Source: Pedobacter psychrophilus (GTDB taxonomy: Bacteria > Bacteroidota > Bacteroidia > Sphingobacteriales > Sphingobacteriaceae). From it: a stretch of 64,000 nucleotides of DNA. Shown here piece after piece: positions 45,585 to 55,108 of this stretch. The notes below the pieces were generated by a model. The model was not told where the DNA came from. It ran no database searches and worked only from the letters and a program-made list of their open reading frames with translations. Made by a program: the position numbers and the translations under genes. The stretch is taken from NCBI RefSeq assembly GCF_001652725.1, contig NZ_LWHJ01000011.1, forward strand, positions 558,001 to 622,000, written 5' to 3'. Each line of letters opens with the position of its first letter. Positions within the stretch are counted from its first letter, which is position 1.

Positions 45585-48272
45585 TTAATAAATTCTTCTC
45601 AATTGTAAACCATTTAAAATCGGTTTACTTTTTAATTTTTCAAAATCAACAGTTACTCCAATTCCATTTTTAACATTTAAACTGATTTTTGTAGCATAAG
45701 CAACTTCTGGAACCAATTCATTTTTTGTACCTAATTGGTCAATCAATTGGCTGCCATTTACATAAACGTTAAAACTTCTTTCAGTCAGTTTATCGTTCTC
45801 TGCCGCATTCCCTAAATTGTAGGCCAATCCTTCTTTTTCTTTATCTGATAAAAGTTCGGCAAAATGAAGTGTAAGTTCATATTTTCCATCAGGCACATCT
45901 AATTTAAATTGCTTAATGTCTTCACGTTGGGTGGCATAAATGGCATCGTAATCTGTGCCTAAAATGTTTTTATCGGTACCAAAACTTTGTCTTCCACTAT
46001 TCTTCATTTTAAAGATATCACCACCAATGTATCCCCAACTTCCTGTAGAATAAGCTTGTTCTGGTAACCAAACTTGTTGTAAAGTTTTATCAGTGTAAAA
46101 ACGATAATCGCCTAAACTCACATTTAATTCTGTAAATTCTTTAAGGTTAGATTTTAACTTTTGTGGGATGATGATATATTTTATCTCCGCAAAATCAACC
46201 ACTTCTTTTCCATCTACAAAAGATACGGCTTCTAGCTGATTGATACCATCTTTAAAAGCAACGTTAAATTTAGCAATGTTAAAATCCGTTTTAACTGAAG
46301 GCATAACTTTGCCGTTTACTTTTAAGCTTACTTCTGGTTGGTTGCTATAAATTTCAACCATCTCGTTGTGAACCAACGCAGTTTCACTATCAGAAATGCC
46401 ACTTCTTAAATTACGAAGTCTGGAACCAACTTTCATGAAAGGAGTTTTTAATAAATGGGATTGATAAAAATAATATTGGTCTTTTGGCTCACGATCTGTT
46501 GTCATGATGCCTTTATTATTGATGTGCGGATCTGTATCTGTTCGTTGTTCAGAATTAAAATCTGCTAAATTCCAAATGGCGCTTCCTGCAACAAACGGAC
46601 GTTCTAACATCGCTTTTAAGTAAAATTGATGATAAAGGTTAGAGTGTTCTTGTGATTTATCAAAACGAATTGGATTTGGATTGTTGATATGCGGATCAAC
46701 ATCGGCACCATATTCTGTGATAATAACCGGTTTATTTGTTAATTCTTTATGGTGATTATCTAAATATCCTGCAAAGTCTTCAATTTTCCCACTGTACCAA
46801 CCTTGATAAAGGTTCCATCCCACGATCATTGGAATTTGAGTTAAACCGACTCTTTTATAAAGATCTAATGCTCCGTGATTTGGAATCATAGTATATCGGG
46901 AAGGATCTTCCTTACGAGTTAAATCTTCTATTTCTTGAGCTAGCTTTGCAATTTCTTTAAAATAAGTTTCTTGCTTTTCGCTGCCTTTATCATATTTAGG
47001 TCTTAGCAAAACCTCATTCATATAAGCCCAAATAATTACGCTAGGATGGTTATAATTCTGACGAATCATCTCCATCATCATCATTTTGCAATTATCGGCG
47101 AAAACGGGAGATTCTGTAATGGCATTTACAATTGGAATTTCTACGGAGGTTAAAATCCCTAATCTATCACACGCTTCTAAAATTTCAGGATCTTGCGGAT
47201 AATGAGAAATACGTAAAAAATTGCCGCCCATATCTTTCAATAGTTGCATATCTCTAATATGCAAAGCATCTGGAAGTGCATTTCCTAAGCCTTTAAAATC
47301 TTGATGACGATTTGTACCTATCAGTTTGATGTGGTTTCCATTTAAGAAAAAACCTTTATCGGCATCAAAGCTAAACCATCTAAAACCTAAAGAATTACTA
47401 ACTTCATCTAAAACATCGCCCGTTTTTGCATCTTTAATCTGTGAGATAACACGGTATAAATAAGGGCTTTCTGGCGACCATAAATTAGGATTTTTTATGG
47501 TTGCAAAAGATTGTTGAAAATCTTGGTTCTGTTGTCCTGCAGTTTTAATTTTATCGGTTTTTTCTGCTATTTTTTTACCGTTATCATCAAAAATCTGGCT
47601 GTAAACAATTAAATTTTGGCTGGCTTTATTTCCATTAGTTAAAATCCCTTTTATCAATACCGAGGCTTCCTGGTTGTTAACTTTTGGTGTAGAAATAAAA
47701 ATTCCTTTAGAGGCATAATTATCCATATTGAAATGGATTTTATTTGCTGCCACTAAATAAATATCACGATAAACACCTCCATAAAAAGTAAAATCAGCAG
47801 AAAGAGGAGGAATATCTTCGTTATGTTGGTTGTTTACTTTTATGCTAAATGTGTTGGATTTATCAAATTTTATAGCCTCTGTTATCGGGACACTGAAAAA
47901 ATTATAACCACCAATATGGGTTCCTACAGATTTTCCATTGATGAAAACTTCGGTAACTTGTGAAGCACCTTCAAAATAAATGTAAACGTCTTTATCCTTA
48001 AAAGAAGATGGAATGAAAATGTCTTTTTGATACCAACCAATTCCTCGGTAATAACCTGGCTCGTCATCTGTAACATCAATTGCATTCCATGTATGTGGAA
48101 TATTTACTTTTTCCCAATTTATTTTATCATTGTTTTTATTTGGGAAACCATCAATTTCTCCTTTATAAAAATTCCAATTGGTATTAATGGTTTTTTTGAT
48201 TCTTTCTTGTGCTTTTAAGCTGATGATTGTGATTATAAAGCATAGGCATAAAGCCGATATTTTTTTTAACAT
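45585..48272 (-). CDS. GH2 family glycosidase with malectin-like C-terminal domain, copy A
   Basis: Secreted GH2 enzyme of 895 residues. Signal peptide (about 1-21), sugar-binding domain (WNFYKGEIDG; VNIPHTWNA; WYQKDIFIP), immunoglobulin-like domain, TIM barrel (about 305-600) with acid/base Glu420 in YMNEVLL and nucleophile Glu520 in IITEYGAD, a second immunoglobulin-like region, and a C-terminal malectin/CBM57-like domain (about 735-895; NVSLGDYRFYTD; YELTLHFAELLS; LNGLQLRRIY). Beta-galactosidase is the default prediction; beta-glucuronidase is possible because uxuA is in the same operon. It is a paralogue of the GH2 at 51287. Gaps of four and five bases to its neighbours show co-transcription. 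Confidence 0.88.
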   Translation of the reverse strand: MLKKISALCLCFIITIISLKAQERIKKTINTNWNFYKGEIDGFPNKNNDKINWEKVNIPHTWNAIDVTDDEPGYYRGIGWYQKDIFIPSSFKDKDVYIYFEGASQVTEVFINGKSVGTHIGGYNFFSVPITEAIKFDKSNTFSIKVNNQHNEDIPPLSADFTFYGGVYRDIYLVAANKIHFNMDNYASKGIFISTPKVNNQEASVLIKGILTNGNKASQNLIVYSQIFDDNGKKIAEKTDKIKTAGQQNQDFQQSFATIKNPNLWSPESPYLYRVISQIKDAKTGDVLDEVSNSLGFRWFSFDADKGFFLNGNHIKLIGTNRHQDFKGLGNALPDALHIRDMQLLKDMGGNFLRISHYPQDPEILEACDRLGILTSVEIPIVNAITESPVFADNCKMMMMEMIRQNYNHPSVIIWAYMNEVLLRPKYDKGSEKQETYFKEIAKLAQEIEDLTRKEDPSRYTMIPNHGALDLYKRVGLTQIPMIVGWNLYQGWYSGKIEDFAGYLDNHHKELTNKPVIITEYGADVDPHINNPNPIRFDKSQEHSNLYHQFYLKAMLERPFVAGSAIWNLADFNSEQRTDTDPHINNKGIMTTDREPKDQYYFYQSHLLKTPFMKVGSRLRNLRSGISDSETALVHNEMVEIYSNQPEVSLKVNGKVMPSVKTDFNIAKFNVAFKDGINQLEAVSFVDGKEVVDFAEIKYIIIPQKLKSNLKEFTELNVSLGDYRFYTDKTLQQVWLPEQAYSTGSWGYIGGDIFKMKNSGRQSFGTDKNILGTDYDAIYATQREDIKQFKLDVPDGKYELTLHFAELLSDKEKEGLAYNLGNAAENDKLTERSFNVYVNGSQLIDQLGTKNELVPEVAYATKISLNVKNGIGVTVDFEKLKSKPILNGLQLRRIY

Positions 48273-48277
48273 GTTAA

Positions 48278-51265
48278 TTATTTATTTATCCAATAAATTA
48301 ATTGAGCTGGGTTTTTTCCTTCTTTTGTTCCAATGGAAATGCTTCTGTTTTTGTCTTCATCATCTCCGGCGTGGCGAGTTTCCCTTATTAAAACAAAAGT
48401 ATAATTATTTGCAGGATGGTTTTTTAAAACTTCGGTTACATCTAAATAATGCGTTCTATCGGTTCCATCAAAGCTTAATTCGCCAGCTACAAAAGCCTTT
48501 GTGCCAACTTGTGTTAATAAAGCTTCCGTTATATCTAATAAAGGTGCATTATCCCAATTGATTTTATTCTCATCAAAAGTTTGATTTGGGATTGCATAAA
48601 CATGAATTCTAAAAGTAGTATCTGTTGACGCTTTTCCATAAACAGATAATACCATTTGCTTAACATTTTTAGTATCCTCACCAATATTAAAGTTTAAATA
48701 AGCTACTTTATTTTTTGCAGGATCGGCAGCATTTAAAGCAATTTGCAATGTTTTATCCTTACTATAATTCTTAGTTCTATCAATTCCACCGCCTACATTG
48801 GCATCATTATTTACATTGGCAATTTTCTTTGATAAAACATTACCAGCAGGAATGGTCAATAAAACTACACTTTGTGCAGGTAAACTTATCTCTACACTTT
48901 TATCAGTTGCAACTGATGAAACTTGTGAAGCTTCGCCATATAAATTTGGACTAACTGTTTGGGCAATTACCGGATTGCCAGCTGTAATATTTAAATCTGC
49001 TAGGTTTATTTTTAGGTTATAATCAAAACCATCTCTTTGTACCAACCACATATAGTAGTTACCAGATTTTTCATCATAAGAAGTGTAGTGATCAAATTTG
49101 GTTTCATCAGCGTTACTGGTAGTTTGTAATAGCGGGCGTTCATCTTTAAAACCAGTTGCAAAAAGTCTTAATACTTCACCGGTTCTATGCAAACCTGAAA
49201 CATCATAATCATCGGATTTAAAATCCTTAACGTCTTGGGCAAAAACTTTTATTTCCCTTAGTTTAATAATTCCTGCATCAGTGCTAATAAATCTTATTTT
49301 ATCGGTTTTAACCTGATTTTTAAAGGTGATAAAGTAGCGTACATATTTAGAATCTTTGATGTTTGCACCTGGAATATTTTGCCATTTATTATTGGACCAA
49401 TATTGCAATTGCCAGTCTTTAACTCTATCAGGACCTGTATAAACACCAAATGAAGAACCAGAATAAATACTCATGCTGCCAATTGATTGTACACTACCAA
49501 AATCTATATCAATTGTTTTAGATGTGGATGTAGAATCAGAATACCAGGTAGAAATATCAGATTTGTTTCCGTCTGTAATAAATTTTAGCTCGTTTTCATT
49601 GCCATCTTTGCTACTCACTTTAGCGTTAAGAGCTAAATTTTTGTAAGCATCTTCTACAATTCTTTGTCCTTGCCAGGTTAAATGATGTCCGGATTTAATT
49701 CCTTGCATATATGTTGATGATACGGTATTTGCGAACTTAAATGCCCACATGCCATAAGTATGGTTTTTAAGATTGTTTGAATAAATGCCAGCCCACTCGG
49801 TAAAAACCGAGGGAGAATCATAAGTTTCTTGTTTATCGATTAATAAAGAATTCATCCACCTGCCAATCTCTGTGTAAACGATAGGCAAACTATCATGTAA
49901 AGGATGATTTTCTTTAATGATATCGTTAATATCTGAGGTACGGGTTGCATATCCAGAAGCTGGCTGATTGTAAGAATGGGTACTAAAAATATCAAATAAA
50001 TCTTTATCCATTTTTTTGCCATCATAACCATCACGGATATGACTCACCACATAAGCCCACCAATCAGTATTATAGCCGGCAGTTATTGGAGCAACAAATT
50101 TTGGTGTTAAAGTTTTGTCGTACTTTTTATTTACATCTTCAACGGCACATTTTACAGCGTCAGAGGCAATTTGTAATCCTATCATCCAGTTTGGTAGTTT
50201 CATTGGACCAGATTCTTTATGATTTGGTTCGTTTTGCATGGCAAACATCGCTGTATTTCCTTTTTTTGCCGCGTAATAGGCTAGGGCATAAAAGCGTTGC
50301 CAATGTTCCCATTTATCTTTCCAATTGTCTTCAAATTTTCTTTCGTTAATTTGTAAAACAGCTTCAATCTTCAATTTTTTTAATTCATCTAAAGCATAGC
50401 CAAAATTCATTTTATTACCGCTTTCGTCTACCTCAACTTCATATCTGTGTATTAGTGCATCCCAATTTATAAAATCATTTTTTTCAGGGGATGAACGTAA
50501 TTGAGCTTTTAAAGCTTCAAAATCCTGAAGTTTGTTTACCTCATTTTTTTGGTTAAAATCTTTTATTGGGGCATACTCTGATAAACTTGTCCAAACTCTT
50601 AAAGAATTTACTTGAGAATAACCTAACCATGCAGATACATTGCTTCCCGGCATAAAGTAACCTTGGTTATAGCCAACATATTTAAAACTTTTACCAATGT
50701 TTTTATTTGTTACGGTTACTATTGCATTTTGTGGTTTACCAGTTTTAAGTTTTAATGAACTTGCAGATGCTTGTCCTGTCACCAAACTTCCGTTAACTTC
50801 AATTTCTGAAATGGCGATAGAAGATGCATTTTTGCTTTCAATCCTTACCATAAAAGTTACCAGATTTGGATTGATAGGGTAGGTAATGATTGTTTTATTT
50901 TTATCTAAAGTTGGGGTTGCATTTATTGGTGTCCAATTAGAATCATCCCAATATTGAACCGTGATATCCTTTCTTAATTTTTCAGCTTCGCCCGGTAATA
51001 CATAAATTACAATTTTGCTAATTTTATTGTATTTGTGTAAGTCTATTTCAATAAAATGAGGAGCGCTACTTTTACTTTCTGTTTGCCAATAGTTTGCAGC
51101 ATTTTTAATGCCATCAACAGCTTTTGAAGCAATGTTATTACCATCTACAGAACTTACTTTTACTTGTTTGTTTAAAGCTACGTTTTCAGTTTGGGCGTTA
51201 ACAATAATTGGTGTACTTGCAATTAAAAAGGTAATGTATAGGCTAATTTTAATTTTTGTTATCAT
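48278..51265 (-). CDS. GH86-like (agarase/porphyranase-type) multidomain glycosidase
   Basis: Secreted protein of 995 residues. Signal peptide (about 1-24), F5/8-type-C/CBM32-like domain (about 27-155; VALNKQVKVSS), a clan GH-A catalytic domain (about 175-545) with likely acid/base Glu346 in FAMQNEPNH and nucleophile Glu466 in IVYTEIGRW, a second F5/8-type-C domain (about 547-680; LALNAKVSSKDG), a beta domain, and a C-terminal DNRLRE/CBM96-like module (about 815-995; YLNFNIGEDTK, INWDNAPLL). The catalytic part reminds me of GH86 beta-agarases and porphyranases, but the family call needs a profile search. No type IX tail is visible. It sits between two GH2 genes, suggesting it makes the oligosaccharides they trim. 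Confidence 0.72.
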   Translation of the reverse strand: MITKIKISLYITFLIASTPIIVNAQTENVALNKQVKVSSVDGNNIASKAVDGIKNAANYWQTESKSSAPHFIEIDLHKYNKISKIVIYVLPGEAEKLRKDITVQYWDDSNWTPINATPTLDKNKTIITYPINPNLVTFMVRIESKNASSIAISEIEVNGSLVTGQASASSLKLKTGKPQNAIVTVTNKNIGKSFKYVGYNQGYFMPGSNVSAWLGYSQVNSLRVWTSLSEYAPIKDFNQKNEVNKLQDFEALKAQLRSSPEKNDFINWDALIHRYEVEVDESGNKMNFGYALDELKKLKIEAVLQINERKFEDNWKDKWEHWQRFYALAYYAAKKGNTAMFAMQNEPNHKESGPMKLPNWMIGLQIASDAVKCAVEDVNKKYDKTLTPKFVAPITAGYNTDWWAYVVSHIRDGYDGKKMDKDLFDIFSTHSYNQPASGYATRTSDINDIIKENHPLHDSLPIVYTEIGRWMNSLLIDKQETYDSPSVFTEWAGIYSNNLKNHTYGMWAFKFANTVSSTYMQGIKSGHHLTWQGQRIVEDAYKNLALNAKVSSKDGNENELKFITDGNKSDISTWYSDSTSTSKTIDIDFGSVQSIGSMSIYSGSSFGVYTGPDRVKDWQLQYWSNNKWQNIPGANIKDSKYVRYFITFKNQVKTDKIRFISTDAGIIKLREIKVFAQDVKDFKSDDYDVSGLHRTGEVLRLFATGFKDERPLLQTTSNADETKFDHYTSYDEKSGNYYMWLVQRDGFDYNLKINLADLNITAGNPVIAQTVSPNLYGEASQVSSVATDKSVEISLPAQSVVLLTIPAGNVLSKKIANVNNDANVGGGIDRTKNYSKDKTLQIALNAADPAKNKVAYLNFNIGEDTKNVKQMVLSVYGKASTDTTFRIHVYAIPNQTFDENKINWDNAPLLDITEALLTQVGTKAFVAGELSFDGTDRTHYLDVTEVLKNHPANNYTFVLIRETRHAGDDEDKNRSISIGTKEGKNPAQLIYWINK

Positions 51266-51286
51266 GTTTTTGGTATTGATTTTAAC

Positions 51287-53896
51287 TTAATCTTTTGCAT
51301 TTAAGTTATCTGTATTTGATATTACTTTTTGTACTGATAATTCACTTAAAATAGTTTTACCTTTTGCGGCAGTAAAAGTCAAATTTATTCCTTCATTGTT
51401 TTTCACTTTGACGTTAAACGTTTTTTGATAGGATTTAAATTCACCTATTTGTTTGTTTAATTCCAGGTTGTTGATTATTTCTTTATCATTGGCTTTTACG
51501 CTAAAAACTCGATCTACTTCGTTGGTAGATTCTTGTTCTACAAATCCTAAAGTAAGTTCATAATTTCCATCCGAAACATCTATTTTATATCCTTGTAAAT
51601 CCTCTAAAGAAGAATAAAATAACGGAACATCGCTAGTCCCTCTAATTACTTTTTTCAAATTCATTGTAATTGGGTTGCCACCAATGTACCCAAACTCTCC
51701 TTTTTTGTAAGCTTGGTCTTCTAACCAAATTTGTCCTTGCTTATCTAAATATTGCGTATTTGCTCCAATATTTATGGCAATGGATTTAAAGCTTTTAGCA
51801 TCTATTTCTCTTGATCTCAAATTAATAATTAGCGTATCTTTTATCAAATTATTACCATCATAACCAAATGCTTCTATAAAGTTTTCACCGTACTTTAATG
51901 GCAACTCATAAACCGCTTTCTTAATATCATTTAAAGATTTTGTGCCTTGTTTTTTACCGTTAAGATTTAACGATACATTTTTTAAATTGCTGTAAATGGT
52001 GATTTCAGCTTTTTCGTTTTCGTTACCCGCTCTTTGTGTCCACTCACTAGATGCAATATGAACCATTGGTTTTGTAGACCAATTTGCTTGATATAAATAA
52101 TAAACATCCTTTGGGGTACGATTAAAGTTTACTAATCCTTTTTGATTTGTATTGATTATCGTTCCTCCAATATTAGGTTGAGAAAAATCGAACTGATTCC
52201 AAACTGCTGTACCAGAAAGATATGGCATTTGCTTAAACTGGCGCAAATATTCTTCATGATAATATCTGGTATATTGACTACTAAAATCTAATCTTTGTGG
52301 TTTGGAAGTGTTTAATCTAGCATCGCTACCTGCACCATACTCACTCACAAATAAAATTTGATTAGGATATTGTTTATGTCTTTCATCCAAATAACCTTTT
52401 AATTCGGTTACTTTTCCACCGTACCAACCTGCATAAATATTATAGGCGCTTATTTGGGCAATTTGTGAAAGCTTAAATTCATCATATTCTTTACTTTGGT
52501 GCATGGCTATTACACTATATCTACTAGGGTCGGTAACCTTAACCAAGCTATCTAAAGAAATTGCGTATTGATGTAATACTTTGATATAATCTTTTTCATT
52601 AGCGTGTTCTGTAACTCTTTCGGCATTTTTACCCCATAATAAAATCTCATTCATAGATCCCCAAATTATAATAGAAGGATGATTAAATCCTTGGTTGATC
52701 ATTTCTTTAGCCATATTTTCTGCATTGGCTAAAAACTCTGGAACGGGATTCATATAATTTACCACAGGTATTTCTTCCCAAATCAGTATTCCTAAACTAT
52801 CGGCTAAAGCCAAAACCCTGGGAGATTGGGGATAATGTGCCAAACGGATAAAATTAGCCCCCATATCTTTTATCATTTGTATATCTCTCAAATGATCTTG
52901 GTTGCTTAAGGCATCACCTTTTCCCTCCATATCTTGGTGACGATTTGTGCCTTTTAAAATATATTTTGCTCCGTTTAAACTAAAGCCAGTTGCAGCACTA
53001 AAATTAAACCATTTAAAACCTAAAGGATTTGTAATCGAGGCAACCTCTTTTCCATCAATCTTTAAATTACTTTTAATATGGTAAAGTGTAGGTGTTTCCG
53101 GGCTCCATAAATTTGGATTTTGAATATCGCTGTTTAAGCTAATGGTTGTAGTTTCATTACTTTGAAGCGTAAAATCTTTGGTCAATGATTTTATAGGCTC
53201 ATTTTTATCATTGTAAATCTGATGGGTAAGCGTAATGTTTTTTGATTGAGTAGCACTGTTTTTGATACTTGCATCAATGGATACTACTGCACTTTGTTTA
53301 TTAACCTGAGGCGTTTTAATTTTAATTCCACTACTTGCATATAGGCCATAAAAATTCACTTCATTGGCAAATATCAATTTAACAGGGCGATAAATGCCAC
53401 CATAACTAGCATAACCAATAGAAAGTGGTGGTATAAATGAATCTTGAGTATTATCAACCTTTACGGCGATGGTGTTTTTGCCTATGTTTAAAAATCCCGT
53501 AATATCAAAAGTAAATGCAGTATATCCTCCTTTATGGCAACCAACAAAAGCACCGTTAACATAAACATCAGCAGTTTGATAAACACCATCAAAATATAAG
53601 GAAGCTTTTTGGTTGAGTTGTGAGTTAGAGATATCGATGTTTTTCCGATACCAAGCAATTCCTCTTGCGTAGGTTAAATCATCATCAAAAACATCTTTAG
53701 CATTCCAGGTATGGGGTACATTTACCGTTGACCAAGCTTGGTCATTAAAATCTTTGGTCTCCGCAAAATCTGTTCCTCCGTATTGAAATTTCCAGTTTTT
53801 ATCTAATGATATTGAATTATTTGTTTGGGCAAATACAGTTGCAGAAATAAAAAAACAATACAATAAAAAACCCAAAGGTTTAAAAATGTTTAACAT
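51287..53896 (-). CDS. GH2 family glycosidase with malectin-like C-terminal domain, copy B
   Basis: Secreted GH2 enzyme of 869 residues, first gene of the minus-strand operon. Signal peptide (about 1-23), sugar-binding domain (WKFQYGGTDFAETKD; VNVPHTWNAKDVFDD), TIM barrel with acid/base Glu417 in WGSMNEILL and nucleophile Glu519 in FVSEYGAGSD, and a C-terminal malectin/CBM57-like domain (about 710-855; IAINIGANTQYLD; YELTLGFVEQES). It has the same architecture as the GH2 at 45585 but differs along the length, so it probably acts on a different linkage of the same glycan. The 21-base gap to the GH86-like gene supports one operon. Confidence 0.88.
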   Translation of the reverse strand: MLNIFKPLGFLLYCFFISATVFAQTNNSISLDKNWKFQYGGTDFAETKDFNDQAWSTVNVPHTWNAKDVFDDDLTYARGIAWYRKNIDISNSQLNQKASLYFDGVYQTADVYVNGAFVGCHKGGYTAFTFDITGFLNIGKNTIAVKVDNTQDSFIPPLSIGYASYGGIYRPVKLIFANEVNFYGLYASSGIKIKTPQVNKQSAVVSIDASIKNSATQSKNITLTHQIYNDKNEPIKSLTKDFTLQSNETTTISLNSDIQNPNLWSPETPTLYHIKSNLKIDGKEVASITNPLGFKWFNFSAATGFSLNGAKYILKGTNRHQDMEGKGDALSNQDHLRDIQMIKDMGANFIRLAHYPQSPRVLALADSLGILIWEEIPVVNYMNPVPEFLANAENMAKEMINQGFNHPSIIIWGSMNEILLWGKNAERVTEHANEKDYIKVLHQYAISLDSLVKVTDPSRYSVIAMHQSKEYDEFKLSQIAQISAYNIYAGWYGGKVTELKGYLDERHKQYPNQILFVSEYGAGSDARLNTSKPQRLDFSSQYTRYYHEEYLRQFKQMPYLSGTAVWNQFDFSQPNIGGTIINTNQKGLVNFNRTPKDVYYLYQANWSTKPMVHIASSEWTQRAGNENEKAEITIYSNLKNVSLNLNGKKQGTKSLNDIKKAVYELPLKYGENFIEAFGYDGNNLIKDTLIINLRSREIDAKSFKSIAINIGANTQYLDKQGQIWLEDQAYKKGEFGYIGGNPITMNLKKVIRGTSDVPLFYSSLEDLQGYKIDVSDGNYELTLGFVEQESTNEVDRVFSVKANDKEIINNLELNKQIGEFKSYQKTFNVKVKNNEGINLTFTAAKGKTILSELSVQKVISNTDNLNAKD

Positions 53897-54146
53897 CTAA
53901 TTGATAAGGTTTATTAATTAATATTGGGTTCAGCTAAATTAGGGCATATACATGAATAACTTACGGTGCATAAGTTGCAAAAAGGCTTGTTAAATGTTGC
54001 CTTAATTATAAATCTACTAACTAACTAAATCCTCTAGTTATTATAAAAATTTCATTATAAGTAGGTTATAAAATTTAAAATTTTATTGTTTAAAAATCAT
54101 GTTTAATTGGGAGAAACAACTGTGTTATAAAAATATTGTAAAATGA

Positions 54147-54154
54147 TATATTTG
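54147..54154 (+). promoter_or_regulatory. TAnnTTTG -7 box before the CE6-like gene
   Basis: TATATTTG matches the Bacteroidota -7 consensus exactly and lies 40 bases before the ATG at 54194. No well-spaced TTG (-33) partner is visible. Confidence 0.4.
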
Positions 54155-54193
54155 AATTATCCTTTTTAACAAATTCATTAATCCCTAAATTAG

Positions 54194-55012
54194 ATGAAAA
54201 AACATTTCGTATCCATTTCATTATCTATTATTATCGCTTTTTTTGGTCTAATATTATTTTCATGCTCTAGCAAAAAAAAATCTATTTCCGCAGAAAATGC
54301 AATCTCTAATAAAGGATTAGAAATATATATATTAATGGGTCAATCTAATATGGCAGGAAGAGGACCGTTAATTCCAGAAGATAGCATCATTAAAAATAAA
54401 AATGTTTTGATGTTTACCAAAGATTTAAAATGGGTTGCAGCAAAAAATCCTTTACATTTTGATAAACCAGGAGTTACCGCAGTTGGGCCAGGCTTATCTT
54501 TTGGATTAGCGATGCAAGAGGCTCATAAATCCGCTATAATTGGATTGGTTCCTACGGCAGTTGGTGGAACTGCAATTAATTCATGGACAGTTGGAGGATA
54601 TGATAAAGCCACGAAAAAATATCCTTGGGATGATGCTGAAAAAAGAATTATTGAGGCCATGAAGTATGGTACTATCAAAGGTGTTTTATGGCATCAAGGA
54701 GAAAGCGATAGCAAAGCGGAAAATGCAGCTGTCTATCTTCCCAAACTTGAGGATTTAATCAAAAGAGTAAGAAAATTAGTAGGGAATGATAAATTGCCCT
54801 TTGTAGTTGGGCAGTTGGGAAGATACAATCCATCTTACGATAACATCAATAAAGAAACCGCAAAATTACCTGCTTTAGTTCCTTTTACGGCAATCGCCAC
54901 CTCTGAAGGTTTAACCGATAAAGGTGATAATACCCATTTCGATAGATCATCAGCAATTATTTTTGGTCAAAGATTTGCCAAACAGATGATAGAATTACAA
55001 AAAGTAAATTAA
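54194..55012 (+). CDS. CE6-like SGNH carbohydrate acetylesterase, lipoprotein
   Basis: Esterase of 272 residues. The N-terminal signal ends in a lipobox (LFSC, followed by SSKKKS), so it is anchored to a membrane, probably the outer membrane. The SGNH core has Ser51 in MGQSNMAGRG, VPTAVGGTAINSW, GVLWHQGESDS and the catalytic His248 in DNTHFDRSS. It belongs to the SASA/CE6-type acetylesterases. It is close to the second esterase domain of the protein at 29040-32276, so the same activity exists both free and fused. It is monocistronic and convergent with the isomerase gene. Confidence 0.88.
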   Translation: MKKHFVSISLSIIIAFFGLILFSCSSKKKSISAENAISNKGLEIYILMGQSNMAGRGPLIPEDSIIKNKNVLMFTKDLKWVAAKNPLHFDKPGVTAVGPGLSFGLAMQEAHKSAIIGLVPTAVGGTAINSWTVGGYDKATKKYPWDDAEKRIIEAMKYGTIKGVLWHQGESDSKAENAAVYLPKLEDLIKRVRKLVGNDKLPFVVGQLGRYNPSYDNINKETAKLPALVPFTAIATSEGLTDKGDNTHFDRSSAIIFGQRFAKQMIELQKVN

Positions 55013-55108
55013 AACTGCTATATGAAAGATAAGCAGCTAATGATTGAATTTTGCTAACTTATTGTTATTTATCTCAAAATTTTGAAAAGTGTAATGATCT
55101 TAAATAAC

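Noticed and set aside
39151-53896. Agar/porphyran utilisation locus of marine type
   Set aside because: No sulfatase or GH16/GH117-type gene is present, and uxuA, fucose genes and multiple acetylesterases point to a non-sulfated, acylated, uronate-containing glycan.
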